From Deltaproteobacteria bacterium (GTDB taxonomy: Bacteria > Myxococcota_A > UBA796 > UBA2385), in assembly GCA_018401435.1 (NCBI GenBank), contig JAGYJW010000053.1, forward strand, positions 1 to 46,678: a stretch of DNA of 46,678 nt, read 5' to 3'. How positions within the stretch are numbered: the stretch's first letter is position 1; each line of letters opens with the position of its first letter. The notes below the pieces were generated by a model. It was not told where the DNA came from and searched no databases. It worked only from the letters and a program-made list of their open reading frames with translations. Shown here one piece after another: positions 25,290 to 34,016 of the stretch. The position numbers were made by a program, and so were the translations under genes.

Positions 25290-25991
25290 CTACCAGGGGA
25301 TTGGCTTGCCATCGCGGAAGAAGCCCCCGGAGGGCCCATCTTCGGGCAGGGTGGCCGCCCAGATGACACCTCTTGCGCCGTCGGCGACGCTGCGGGGGGC
25401 GTTGGGCCCGCCCATCTCGGTCTTCACCCAGCCTGGGCAGACGCTGTTCACCAGGACGCCGGCGCTGGCCTCGGCGTGGGCGATGCGGGTCAGCGCGTTG
25501 AGGGCCACCTTGGACAAGCGGTAGCCCAGGTGGCCGCCGCCCATCTCCGAGAGCCCCGCCATACCCGTGCTCAGGTTGACGACTCGCCCGTAGCCACCCG
25601 CAGCCATGCGGGGCAGCGCCACCTGCATCATCGCCAGGGCGCCCAGGGTGTTGGTCTCGAAACCCTGCAGCAGGTCCTCATTCCGGGCCGAGAGCAGGTC
25701 CTGGTGACCCGGCGCATCGGGCAGCAGGCCTGCGTTGTTGACCAGCACGTCCCAGCGCCCGTGGGCCTGGTCGATATGGGCGGCCAGGGCGGCCACCTGG
25801 GCGCGATCCGTGACCTCCAGGGCAAAGGCCGAAGCAGCGCCCCCCTCCTCCAGAATTCCCGCCACCACTTCATCTGCGGCGCTCTTTCGCCGCGCGCAGA
25901 CCACGATGTGCAGGCCCAGGCGGGCGAGACCCTCCGCGGTGGCCCGGCCGATTCCACGGTTGGCTCCCGTAATCACGGCGACAGGACGCAT
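25290..25991 (-). CDS. Short-chain dehydrogenase/reductase (carbonyl-reductase-like)
   Basis: The ATG at 25991 with GGGAG upstream gives 233 residues. The Rossmann motif TGANRGIG begins at residue 8, NNAG at about 84, the catalytic Ser lies in VVNLSTGMAG, and the YRLSK active-site Tyr-Lys pair follows. PGWVKTEMGG is the usual segment after the active site. The arrangement is that of NADPH-dependent classical SDRs resembling plant and animal carbonyl reductases. It is a cytoplasmic enzyme with unknown carbonyl substrate. The kinase gene follows after 7 bp, so the two may be co-transcribed. Confidence 0.93.
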   Translation of the reverse strand: MRPVAVITGANRGIGRATAEGLARLGLHIVVCARRKSAADEVVAGILEEGGAASAFALEVTDRAQVAALAAHIDQAHGRWDVLVNNAGLLPDAPGHQDLLSARNEDLLQGFETNTLGALAMMQVALPRMAAGGYGRVVNLSTGMAGLSEMGGGHLGYRLSKVALNALTRIAHAEASAGVLVNSVCPGWVKTEMGGPNAPRSVADGARGVIWAATLPEDGPSGGFFRDGKPIPW

Positions 25992-26155
25992 GGCAGGCTC
26001 CCTCTGGTGGAGAGAGGGACTAACCCCCAAAATCGGGCGGGGGACAGGGCCCGCGGGGTTGAAGGGCGGAGGGCCCCCGGCTGCATGGAAGCTGCGGTGG
26101 CGCATAGGGAAAGCGGCCGCTTCCTGGTATTCAGGGATGCCGCCGAGGAGGGCCG

Positions 26156-26785
26156 ATGCCAGATGATGCGATGACCCTGGGCAGCCTGCTGGCCCAGGCG
26201 GGCTGGACGATGGTGCCGCTCTATGCCTGTTCGGTTGCGGCGGTGGCGGTGATCATCAAGAAGGGTCTGGACTTCCGCCGGGCGCGGGTCACCGATCATG
26301 CGCCCCTGGGGCTCATTCCCGAAGATCCGGACGCTGAGGCGCTCAAGCAGCTCTGCGAGGGCCTGGCCAGCGCGGCCACCCCCCTGGGGCGGGTCGTGGG
26401 GGCCACAGCCCAGGCCGCCTTGCGCCAGCCCGCTCGGGCCGAGGAGACGGGCCACCGCGTGGCGGTGGGCGAGCTGGACCGCCTCGAACACGGGCTGGGG
26501 GCCCTGTCCTTCCTGGCCCAGGTCGCCCCCCTCTTTGGGCTGCTGGGCACCGTTCTGGGCATGGTCGAGCTCTTCAGCAGCATGGAGAGCGCGGGCGACG
26601 CCATCGACACCACCACCCTGTCCAGCGGCATCTGGAAGGCCCTGCTCACCACCGCCGCGGGGCTGATCGTCGCCATCCCGGCCCTGGGGGCCCACGCCTG
26701 GTTGGGGGCCCGACTGGACCGCCTGCGCCTGGCCATGGACGAGGGCATCGGCCGCATCCTGGACGGGCTGGCGAGGCAGACCTGA
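26156..26785 (+). CDS. exbB: MotA/TolQ/ExbB family proton channel protein
   Basis: This 209-residue inner-membrane protein has three predicted helices: WTMVPLYACSVAAVAVIIKK near the N-terminus, then SFLAQVAPLFGLLGTVLGMV and LLTTAAGLIVAIPALGAHAW. The last two carry the family signature in which polar Thr residues line the proton path. The N-terminal start MPDDAMTLGS could also be the Met at residue 6. With ExbD it converts proton motive force into movement of TonB. exbD begins at the last base of this gene. Together with tonB it forms a compact plus-strand operon. Confidence 0.92.
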   Translation: MPDDAMTLGSLLAQAGWTMVPLYACSVAAVAVIIKKGLDFRRARVTDHAPLGLIPEDPDAEALKQLCEGLASAATPLGRVVGATAQAALRQPARAEETGHRVAVGELDRLEHGLGALSFLAQVAPLFGLLGTVLGMVELFSSMESAGDAIDTTTLSSGIWKALLTTAAGLIVAIPALGAHAWLGARLDRLRLAMDEGIGRILDGLARQT

Positions 26786-27183
26786 TGCCCATTCCGGTCC
26801 GCAAGCGCCAGAGCCCCTCCCTCAACCTCTCCCCCTTGATCGACGTCATCTTCATTCTGCTCATCTTTGTCGTGCTGGTGGCCCGCTTCGTGGACCAGGA
26901 GCGCCTGGATGTCACCTTGCCCTCGGCCGACGCGGGGCGCCCGGCCGAGATCGACGCCCTGATGGTGGTGGTGAGCAGCAGCGGCGAGATCCACATCGAC
27001 GGCGAGCCCATCGCGCTGGCGGCCTTGCCCGACGCCTTGGAGGCGGCCCGGCGCCGCTTCGGGCGCGCGGTGGTGGTGGCCGACCAGAGCGCCCAGATCC
27101 AGCAGGCCGTGGACGTGATCTCCGCCGCAAAGCTGGCGGGCTTTGACGGCGTGGCCCTGGCCACCCGACCGCCGGCCCCGTGA
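26785..27183 (+). CDS. exbD: ExbD/TolR family protein
   Basis: This 132-residue protein has a short cytoplasmic N-terminus, then LNLSPLIDVIFILLIFVVLV, a membrane helix carrying the conserved Asp of the ExbD/TolR family. The periplasmic domain follows (RLDVTLPSADAG, EIHIDGEPIAL, VVVADQSAQIQQAVDVIS), with a typical layout and length. It partners ExbB in the energy-transducing complex. Its stop overlaps the GTG start of tonB by 2-4 bases, which indicates translational coupling. Confidence 0.93.
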   Translation: MPIPVRKRQSPSLNLSPLIDVIFILLIFVVLVARFVDQERLDVTLPSADAGRPAEIDALMVVVSSSGEIHIDGEPIALAALPDALEAARRRFGRAVVVADQSAQIQQAVDVISAAKLAGFDGVALATRPPAP

Positions 27184-27935
27184 GCCCGGTCCTGGACCGA
27201 AGCTGGCTGCTGCCGGTGCTGGTCGCCGTGCTGGGCCATGGCGCCCTGGTGCTGATCCCCGTGAAGCCCGCCCCGGCCGATCCCCTGGAGACCATCCAGT
27301 TCGAGCTGGAGGAGTGGCAGCCCGAGCCCGAGCCCACGCCCGAGCCCGAGCCCGAGCCCACACCCGAGCCCGAGCCCGCCGGCGAGCGCATCGCGGAGCC
27401 CGAGCGCGATCCCGATCGCACGTCTCTGGAGTCCAACCGTCCCCCCGACCCCGAGACCCCCGACGAAGACGTGGCCCCCGTCACCGGCCTGCCCATCGAC
27501 GCCGACAGCCTGGCCCCCGAAGGCGCCGGCCTGGCCATGCGGGTCGGCAATACCCAGACCGCGGGCCATGACGCCGAGGGGGACCCGAGCGCGCTGCAGG
27601 GCTTTCGAGGGGGGGGCCAAGGCGGCGGCGGCACCGGGGGCAAGGCCGCCCGGGGCTTGGATCGCGCCCCCAAGGTGCTGCGGGCCTACCTGCCCCCATT
27701 TCCGAAGGATCTGGTCAAGAGCGGCGTTGAAGGCCGTGTCACGCTGATGGTGCAGGTGCTGCCCAACGGCCGCGCTGGCGAGGTGGAGGTGATCAGCGCG
27801 CCGCACCCCCGCCTGGCCATGGAGGCCAAGGCCGCGGTGAAACGCTTCCGCTTTCGGCCGGCGCAACGGGCGGGAGAGAAGGTGAGCGCCCCCTACCGTC
27901 TCGTCATCCACTTCAAGATCATCGACGGGGCCTGA
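27180..27935 (+). CDS. tonB: TonB-like energy transducer
   Basis: This 251-residue protein starts at GTG 27180, overlapping the exbD stop. It has an N-terminal membrane helix (WLLPVLVAVLGHGALVLIPV), a Pro-Glu-rich spacer (about residues 41-75, EPEPTPEPEPEPTPEPEP), a Gly-rich linker (GGGQGGGGTGG), and a C-terminal TonB domain (KSGVEGRVTLMVQVLPNGRA ... AVKRFRFRPA). Such proteins span the periplasm and energise outer-membrane receptors. No TonB-dependent receptor gene lies in this window, so the partner is encoded elsewhere. The gene ends inside the convergent MYXO-CTERM gene (17-bp overlap). Confidence 0.93.
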   Translation: MSPVLDRSWLLPVLVAVLGHGALVLIPVKPAPADPLETIQFELEEWQPEPEPTPEPEPEPTPEPEPAGERIAEPERDPDRTSLESNRPPDPETPDEDVAPVTGLPIDADSLAPEGAGLAMRVGNTQTAGHDAEGDPSALQGFRGGGQGGGGTGGKAARGLDRAPKVLRAYLPPFPKDLVKSGVEGRVTLMVQVLPNGRAGEVEVISAPHPRLAMEAKAAVKRFRFRPAQRAGEKVSAPYRLVIHFKIIDGA

Positions 27936-29073
27936 AGCCCCAGGCCGGGCCAGCCCCCGATCCGCGGCGTCGCAACGCGATGAATGGCATCAAGAGCCAA
28001 CTCAGGCCCAAGGCCCCCATGCCGCCAGCCGAACAGCCGCAGCGACCGATGGACTCATCCACCTCCTCCAGCTCCTCCGGCTCGAACACCGTGAAGGCCC
28101 CCTCCAAGGTCAGGACGCCGCCGTCTCGCGTGTCTACGGTCACATCGTGGACGCCCACCGGCAGCCCGCTGGGCGACCGCCCGGCCAAGGCGCCGCTACC
28201 CGACCCCTCCAGGCTGGACAGGGGCAGGCCGCCAATCGCAGCCGCGCTATCCGGACCAAAACCCTGACCCAGGATGACGACCTCCACGGCCTCCCCCAAG
28301 ATCGCGTTCTGGGGCACGATGCGGTCGATGGCCAGCGCGACACCGCTGTCGGTCTCACCCCCGCCGTCCCCGGAGCCGCCCTCGCTGGCGCCATCCCCCG
28401 ACCCGCCGTCGCTGCCGCCGGAGCCGCTACCCGAGCCTCCCCCCGATCCCCCGCCTTCTCCGTCTTGAACCGCCCGGATGATCCAGCTCCCGTGGGCGCC
28501 GAAGTCTGCCAGCCGGTGCACTGCGCCATCGGCGTAGAGGTAGTTGCCGGCATCGGGCGAGTCGCTGTGTATGACGATGCCCGAGGTGTCCCGGCTATTG
28601 GTGAAGGGCCAGCCCTCGCCGGTGGTGGGGTCGGGCGGGCAGATCCAGATCGCCAGGCTGCCCTCGGTGATCTCCACCGGGTAGAGCCCATCTTCGGGCT
28701 GATCCAGGTTGAGGTCGGTCAAGGCGGTGGACTGCACCATGACCAGGAAGCCCTCCTCCCCCCAGGCCCAGCTGCCCATGCCGGTGGGCGCAGCGCCCTC
28801 GGCCAGCAGCTGAATGCCCACCTCCGCCAAGGTCTCGGTACCGTCCTGGTTGCCTTGAGAGCTGCCGAAGTAGAAGCGGATGGTGTCGATGGACAGGGGA
28901 AGATCGGCCGGATCGGGCGTCAGCACCGAGATTGCGCATTCGGGGAAGGCCAGCCAGGCCACCAAATCCGACGTGTCGAAGCTGTCGTCAAAGGCCGTGT
29001 CGTTGCGCACGACCCGCTCCGCCGCTGGCGCCGACGCGAACAGGACGAGAGCGGCGAGCAGCAGGGCGGACAT
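27919..29073 (-). CDS. Secreted IPT/TIG-domain protein with MYXO-CTERM-type sorting tail
   Basis: The ATG at 29073 follows AGGAGG and gives 384 residues. A signal peptide (MSALLLAALVLFASAPAAE) precedes a beta-rich N-terminal domain. A Gly/Ser linker (GSGGGSGSGSGGSDGGSG) at about residues 215-250 leads to an IPT/TIG immunoglobulin-like domain (RIVPQNAILGEAVEVVILGQ ... LPVGVHDVTVDT). The C-terminus has CGCSAGGMGALG followed by LSWLLMPFIALRRRG, which is the Cys motif, membrane helix and Arg cluster of a MYXO-CTERM tail. That tail predicts processing and anchoring at the cell surface. It is the strongest taxonomic hint in the window. The start lies 85 bp from the mobile-element nest. Confidence 0.85.
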   Translation of the reverse strand: MSALLLAALVLFASAPAAERVVRNDTAFDDSFDTSDLVAWLAFPECAISVLTPDPADLPLSIDTIRFYFGSSQGNQDGTETLAEVGIQLLAEGAAPTGMGSWAWGEEGFLVMVQSTALTDLNLDQPEDGLYPVEITEGSLAIWICPPDPTTGEGWPFTNSRDTSGIVIHSDSPDAGNYLYADGAVHRLADFGAHGSWIIRAVQDGEGGGSGGGSGSGSGGSDGGSGDGASEGGSGDGGGETDSGVALAIDRIVPQNAILGEAVEVVILGQGFGPDSAAAIGGLPLSSLEGSGSGALAGRSPSGLPVGVHDVTVDTRDGGVLTLEGAFTVFEPEELEEVDESIGRCGCSAGGMGALGLSWLLMPFIALRRRGSGAGPAWGFRPRR

Positions 29074-29246
29074 GGGCCTCCTGGGGCCGACCGGGCGGAC
29101 AGCCGGCACCACCCCCAGTGTACTCCATCGCGCCTCCGCCAATCACGAAAATGGGTGAAATAGCCCAGGCGATCCGGATACACCAAAACGTCGGTTCAAT
29201 CTTGACAGCTGGTGGATCCGGCCCCACCGTTGTAGGCGGTCGGTGA

Positions 29247-29274
29247 CTCCCGCGGGGAATGAGTCCCGCGGGAG
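29247..29274 (+). repeat. Perfect 10-bp hairpin inside the outer element
   Basis: CTCCCGCGGG at 29247-29256 pairs perfectly with CCCGCGGGAG at 29265-29274 across an 8-base loop. There is no T-tract, so a classical intrinsic terminator is unlikely. Its place about 65 bases inside the outer inverted repeat suggests a subterminal palindrome of the element. Confidence 0.45.
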
Positions 29275-29948
29275 CTGCCGAGCGCGAATCGTTGTCAGAA
29301 GCGTCCTCGCCTCCAGCGTCACCGACCGGAATGGGTATGCCCCGCTCTTCGATCCACGTCACCCATGGTCCAACCGATCCCGCGTCCCTCCCCTGCAAGA
29401 AGGCCCGGCTGGATTTGGGTTCCGAAGGCCGGCGGATTGCAATGTCCGGCCGGCAAGCCGCTGTGGTTGACCAGCGTCCACTGGATGAAGCAATGCAAAA
29501 CGAGCGCCAGGCTCCTCTTTCGAGGTGGACGCCCGGACCGAATCCCCTGCCCGATGCTGTCGAACTGCTAGTTCGACAATGCGCAAATGGCGCACCGTTG
29601 AACCAACCCAATCCAGGCGGGGGCCCTGCACCCGCACCGCGCCCAAAGGGCGCTCCCCCACGGCGTCCTCTCGCGAGGCCGCCGGGCGGCCGGCACCACA
29701 TGGGCCGGCCGCGTCCAACGAATCGGGACTTCCGATTCGCTGAACTGGGCCAGCATCGACCCCAATCAAGTCAAAATCCTCAGCGTGACGCTCGATGCCG
29801 AAAGGGCGGGTCCCATCGACCGGCAGCGCAGGAGAGCAGCACACGCTCGTCGCCTGAACCGGTCCAAGGCGGCCGAACATCGGTTGGTATAACGTAGCCT
29901 GGCCCCCCGGGTCCACATCGCCGTGTGACGGTGCCCGGGGCAACTTCA

Positions 29949-30236
29949 ATGGGCAAACACGCCGGTGGTCAGCAGGGCCGCCTCGTCGCGGAGTGGCGCG
30001 GCACTGACCAGTCGATGTCGGCCTTCGCCGACAACACGGCGCAGCGACCTTCGCCGCTTGGGTTGCGCGGCGTCCGGCGCCCCGGCCGCGACCGAGGCGC
30101 CCCGGTTCTGCAGGTGGCCGCGCCGCCCGCCCGGCCACGCCTGCGTTCTCCAGCGCGTTGGCGGGCACGCGCTGCACTTCGACAGCCCGCCGCCCGCCGC
30201 CTGGTTCGCGGCGTGGTCCGGCCTGCGCCATGCTGA
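29949..30236 (+). pseudogene. tnpA: IS66 tnpA (orf1) relic
   Basis: From ATG 29949 the reading VAEWRGTDQSMSAFADNT resembles the helix-turn-helix part of IS66 TnpA. After a frame change, HACVLQRVGGHALHFDSPPP and AAWFAAW match the conserved C-terminal end. At least one frameshift separates the two parts. In IS66 elements this small protein is an accessory to transposition. Confidence 0.55.
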
Positions 30237-30580
30237 CACCCAGCCCGACCCAGCAGATCTACCTGGCCACGAGGCCGTCGACATGCGCGGTGGTTTTGAC
30301 CGCCTCGCGCCGGGTGGTCAGGCCGGACTCGACCTGTACGCCGGCCACCTCTTTGTTTTCCTGTCCCGTCGGCGAACGCACATCAAATTCTGACCCACGA
30401 CGGCACGGCCTCGTGGTGCTCTACAAGCGTCTCTCCGCGGCGCGCCCCCTGGGGTCCCGCCGGGCGCGCGCACCGCGACGCTGGACGCGGCCACGTTGCC
30501 TCGCTACTGCGGGATTGCAGGTTGCCGGCGTACAACGATCGAAGTCGGGCGGTGGGTGTCGCCACGGATCGACGCCGTGT
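30230..30580 (+). pseudogene. tnpB: IS66 tnpB (orf2) relic
   Basis: ATG 30230 opens MLTPSPTQQIYLATRP. In the next frame follow VDMRGGFDRLA and GLDLYAGHLFVFLSRRRTHI, then, in the first frame again, GLVVLYKRLSAARP. This is the hallmark sequence of the IS66 Orf2 family (rP-x-DMR-x-GFDgLa ... lFVFl-x-RRr ... KRL). Two frame changes break the gene. The IS66 Orf2 protein is needed for transposition but its function is unknown. Confidence 0.8.
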
Positions 30581-30603
30581 CGCGCCGTGATCCGATGGGC
30601 CCC

Positions 30604-30969
30604 ATGACCGACCTCGCCACCCCCGCGCTGGCCGACCTGCAGCCTGGACGCCAGCAGAACCCGCTGATCCGGGCGCTGACCGAGCCGCTCGTCGCGCGTG
30701 GGCGAGACCTGGTCGCCATGCAGGGCGTGATTGACGCCGGGGCGAGGCGGCAGGCGCTGGCTCATTGCGGCGCAGGAAGAGATCGACGCCGTGCGTGTCG
30801 AGGCCCAGACCCAGGCCACGAGCATGGGCTGGCCCTGCAGTCACGAAGGACCGCATCGACAGCGAGCGGCACGTTCGGCAAGCGATCCGAACGGCAGAAG
30901 AAGACGCCCGACGCCCGCAAGGAGGCGCGGAAGCGGCGTCGCGGCAACGGCGAAGAGCAGCGAGCCGAA
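30604..30969 (+). pseudogene. tnpC: IS66 tnpC, 5' part (interrupted)
   Basis: From ATG 30604 the reading includes LIRALTEPLVARGRDLVAMQ, a leucine-rich helical start. After frame changes come TFGKRSERQKKTPDARKEAR and KRRRGNGEEQRAE, matching the linker of IS66 transposases between the coiled coil and the zinc finger. The sequence is cut at 30969 by the left end of the nested element. The remainder resumes at 32441, and the join is in frame. Confidence 0.75.
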
Positions 30970-32432
30970 GGTGTAACTCGACGCTCCATCCTTCTGTGAC
31001 GCCCTCAAGCCGCTTCCGAGCATCTCGACGCGGCCGACCCGGTCGGTGGGCCGGTCCCAGGTCACGTCGAACTCGCCCGACTGCTGCCGGCTGCGCAGGG
31101 TGGTGGCTACGCCCGTGGCCCCAACGCATCCCGCGCTTCATCGCGCGAGGGTCTTGCAGGCGGCCTCGACGACCCCGACCCGATGGGGCCCTCAGCAGCG
31201 ACTGCGGCGTACCGCATCCGTGCTCGGTTCTTGCGGAAGAGCGAGCTCTGTGCGGAGGCCTTGCTCGAGTGCTTGCGGGCGGGTGGCGGAGGGACCGGAT
31301 GACCTGCTCGACGCCGTCGTCGTTGTCCCTAAGCTTGTGACGCGCCGGTGGATGCGGTGGAACCGCGAGCTCGCCGTAGCGCGGACGCGCCCGCGGAGGT
31401 GCTCCACGGCGTGGAAGTAGTCGGACCTCCACCCCTTCGGGGAGGGCTTGCGACAGGAAGGTCAGTTGTCGAGGGCGCCGTCGGCCACCTTCACCAGGCG
31501 CAGGTCGGCCGCTTCTCAGGATGGCGTTCAGCCATTCTTCAGCGATTGCTTCAGGCTCCCTTCCCGCGCTCGGGCATCCGGGCGAACCGCGGGGGCGGAC
31601 GCTCGCCCCAGCGTCCAGCGTCGGTCCCGCAGCCGACCTCTGAAAGCCCGCAGGTCCGCTGGGCGGACGCCCCTCGTGCGGTCGCCGCTTGGCGCTCGGC
31701 CACCGTCCTTCATCGGAACCATGACCCCATCGAGGAGATGGCCACCGACGCCGCTCGTCGGGAGCCCACGGCGGCGTCCAGCGCCCGCTCGTGGAAGACG
31801 GTGCGTCTCCCATCCTCACCACCTTGGGCAGGCGGTCAGGGTGCTGCGGGACGGGGTCATCCCGCCGACCGACGAGCATCTCCTCCGCCATGCCGGCGTC
31901 GTCGCCCACGAGGAAGCAGGCCATGGCGCACGGCGTCACCCAGCCATCGACGATGCCCCCGAGCACGTCCACCGTCTCACTGCCCGGCCTCGCCCGACCG
32001 GTACAGGCTCCGCTCCACCCGGACCTGCCCGCCCCGTCAGGTAGGTGGCCTCGTGGGACGACACGGCGGTGCCGAACGCCGCGATCACGACCTGCGCGTG
32101 ACGTCGAGGTGCTCAAGCACCATCTGGACCAGCGCCCCGGCCGCCACCGCCCGGACCTGACCCTCGACGTTGAGCAGGTCGCCTCTCCGGCGGTCGCGGG
32201 TCACCTCGGCGGGGCCCCCAGCGACGCAACGCGGTGGCGAGTGGAGCGGCAAGTTCAGGGGCGGAGAGCTGATGCGGGCCTCTCCCTGGTGGCGGTGGCG
32301 ATGTCATCCATCCGCTCTCCAGGGAGGGGACTCCCTTCTCCACCCCGGCTCAGCTGTCATGCAGCGAGAAGTGACCGCTGCGCCCTGTCTGCGCGTTGAG
32401 AACGCCGCGCCATCGGTCAGAGCGATTACACC
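30970..32432 (-). mobile_element. ISKra4-family element, decayed, inserted in IS66 tnpC
   Basis: The ends are short inverted repeats: GGTGTAACTCG from 30970 on the plus strand, and GGTGTAATCGC from 32432 on the minus strand. The flanks are GAGCCGAA (30962-30969) and CGGCCGAA (32433-32440), a likely 8-9 bp target duplication with decay. Deleting the element and one flank joins EEQRAE to RDAARARQ in the same tnpC frame. The size, about 1.46 kb, fits a single-gene ISKra4 element. The transposase inside is broken, so it is immobile. Confidence 0.75.
31000..32343 (-). pseudogene. ISKra4-family transposase relic
   Basis: The minus-strand ATG at 32343 opens MEKGVPSLESGW, and LAAPLATALRRWG follows, as at the N-terminus of ISKra4 transposases. 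Further fragments in order but in different frames are LNVEGQVRAV, GVMVPMKDGG (near 31720), EEWLNAILRSG, TFLSQALPEGVEV, DNDDGVEQVIRSLRH (near 31300) and AMKRGMRWGH (near 31130). These match the conserved blocks of the family DDE transposase. The many frame changes make it non-functional. The exact 3' end is uncertain because the stop codon cannot be fixed. Confidence 0.78.
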
Positions 32433-33510
32433 CGGCCGAACGCGACGCTGCCCGGGCGCGCCAGCTCGATGCGTTGCGCACCAAGACCGTGCCACTGATC
32501 TGCCCCGGGTCGCGCTGCCCCCGGGGATCAGGTGATCCGAGGCCGTGGCGAGCGGTCGCCTGTCGTGCAGCGCGGCAGCGTGCTGCCCGACGGCAGATCG
32601 TGACGGCACCACCGCCGCCCCAGGTGATGAAGGGGGCATCTACGGCCCGGCCCTGCACGCCAAGGTAGCGGTCCAAGTGCCTGGACGGCATGCCCTGCGG
32701 CGGCTGGAACGCCTTTGAACGGTGGGGCGCGCCCTGCCGATCTCGGTCATCTGCACCCTGTTCCACCGCAGCGTGCGGTGTGCGCTGTACATGGCATTGA
32801 TGGCCTGTGCGCGCATCCACGTCTCGGCGGAGAGACGCGCAGCCCGTGCTGGACGGAGACAAGACGCGCAAAGGTTGGAGTGGGCCGCCACCGACGAGGT
32901 GGTCCACCTCTCCCCCTCGCGCGGCGGCGGTCGCCGATAGGTGTGGGGCGCCGAAGCATGACCGTCAGGACACGGGCTACAACCTCGTCACCCAGGCGGG
33001 CCGCCGGCACGCGCGGTGCTGGTCCCATGGCCGTCGGGGGCCTACGACCCGCAGCTGACGAGGCGCTGGTGGATGGCTTGCTCGTGTTGATAGCGAGCTG
33101 TTCTATATCGAGCACCTCTCGAGCAGCGAATCGTCGGCACCGACGCGCACCTCGCCTTGCGACAGGAGCGGTCGGCCCCGGTGGTCGCCGCCCTCTTCGC
33201 ACAATCGAACGCGAGGTCGGCCGCTTCGGCCCGCACCATCGCAGCGAGGCTACCGCTCACCAGAGGCCGCTGACGCTGCTCTCTGACGGAGCGCGGGTGC
33301 GATCCACAACAACCTGGGACGCCCTGCGCATCGTGGCCCGCTGAAGACGGCGCTCTTCCGGCGCGACGACGGCGGCACCTGCGATGCTCTTGTCGATGTG
33401 GCGACTGCCGAGCGATGGGTGGACCCCGACCTGGCTGGCGGGCTCATCGCCGTGGGCGAGCCCGGTCCCTGAGACCTGCTACCTTGGAACTGGAGCCGGG
33501 CGGGGCTCAC
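32433..33510 (+). pseudogene. tnpC: IS66 tnpC, 3' part (interrupted)
   Basis: The sequence resumes with RDAARARQLDALRTKTV, then IVTAPPPPQVMKG, GPALHAKVA and YLDGMP-like KCLDGMPCGGW, ERWGALPISVICTLFHRS, and LDGDKTRKGW. Later blocks are EQRIVGTDAHLALRQERSAP with VVAALFAQ, then TIEREVGRFGP and ending near LLPWNW. These are the IS66 DDE transposase blocks in order, spread over all three frames. Numerous indels show long decay. Confidence 0.78.
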
Positions 33511-34016
33511 GCCTGGCCGATCTACGACACGCGTAGCGGACGGGGCGCGCGGCGGCGCGGGGCAGAGGGGCAGGGTGAGCGGTTACGTTGGTACGTCGGG
33601 ATCTGGGGGGCCGCATCCTCCCCGACGGCGCCGCCCCCATCCGGCAAACCGCTCCGACGGGCTCGCCCGCCAAGGTCCAGGTCGAGCACCCCCTCTTCCT
33701 GCCCGCAGAGGCCCGACGGCAATTCCGGGAACAAGTCCACAACGCGTCGGTCCACGTCGAAATGCAGAAGGAGGGCATCCCACCACGCCAACCCGCGCTG
33801 CTGGCCGCGACCCGCGGCCACCACCCGCATCGGCGAAGGACCTGGGAGGAGCACGTCCAGCGGTACGCCTTGCCAGACGAGAGCAAGGTCTGGGTGCACC
33901 TGGCGGGACCGGCTTCGCAGCGGACCCTCGCGGCGCCACCGAAGGCCCCAGGGAGGGTCAAAGCAGGGCGACAAGTGCCTTCAGAAGCCAGCTCTCATGG
34001 ATACGGATCGCGTGGG

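Larger units (their letters stand above)
29891..33586 (+). mobile_element. IS66-family element, decayed, carrying a nested ISKra4-family insertion
   Basis: The three-gene order tnpA-tnpB-tnpC on the plus strand is that of IS66. A near-identical 8-mer flanks it: GTTGGTAT at 29883-29890 and GTTGGTAC at 33587-33594, as expected of the 8-bp target duplication of IS66. The ends read GTAGCC near 29894 and, on the reverse strand, GTAACC from 33586; IS66 ends usually begin GTAA. Without the nested element it is about 2.2 kb, near the usual IS66 size. All three genes contain frameshifts, so it cannot move by itself. Confidence 0.75.

Noticed and set aside
27300..27375. GAGCCC repeats in tonB considered as a repeat element
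   Set aside because: They simply code for the Pro-Glu-rich periplasmic spacer usual in TonB proteins.
29141..29158. Search for the missing yghU 3' end to the left of the nest
   Set aside because: The minus-strand reading beyond the left outer repeat does not give the DASDF-like tail of YghU, so the lost part is not simply on the other side of the insertion.
29359..30231. A 290-codon minus-strand open frame between the outer repeat and IS66 tnpA
   Set aside because: It spans the IS66 left end, has no ribosome binding site or known domain, and its right part is antisense to tnpA.
30383..32116. A 577-codon minus-strand open frame
   Set aside because: It crosses the end of the ISKra4-type element into IS66 tnpB/tnpC, which are coded on the opposite strand; only fragments of it match the ISKra4 transposase.
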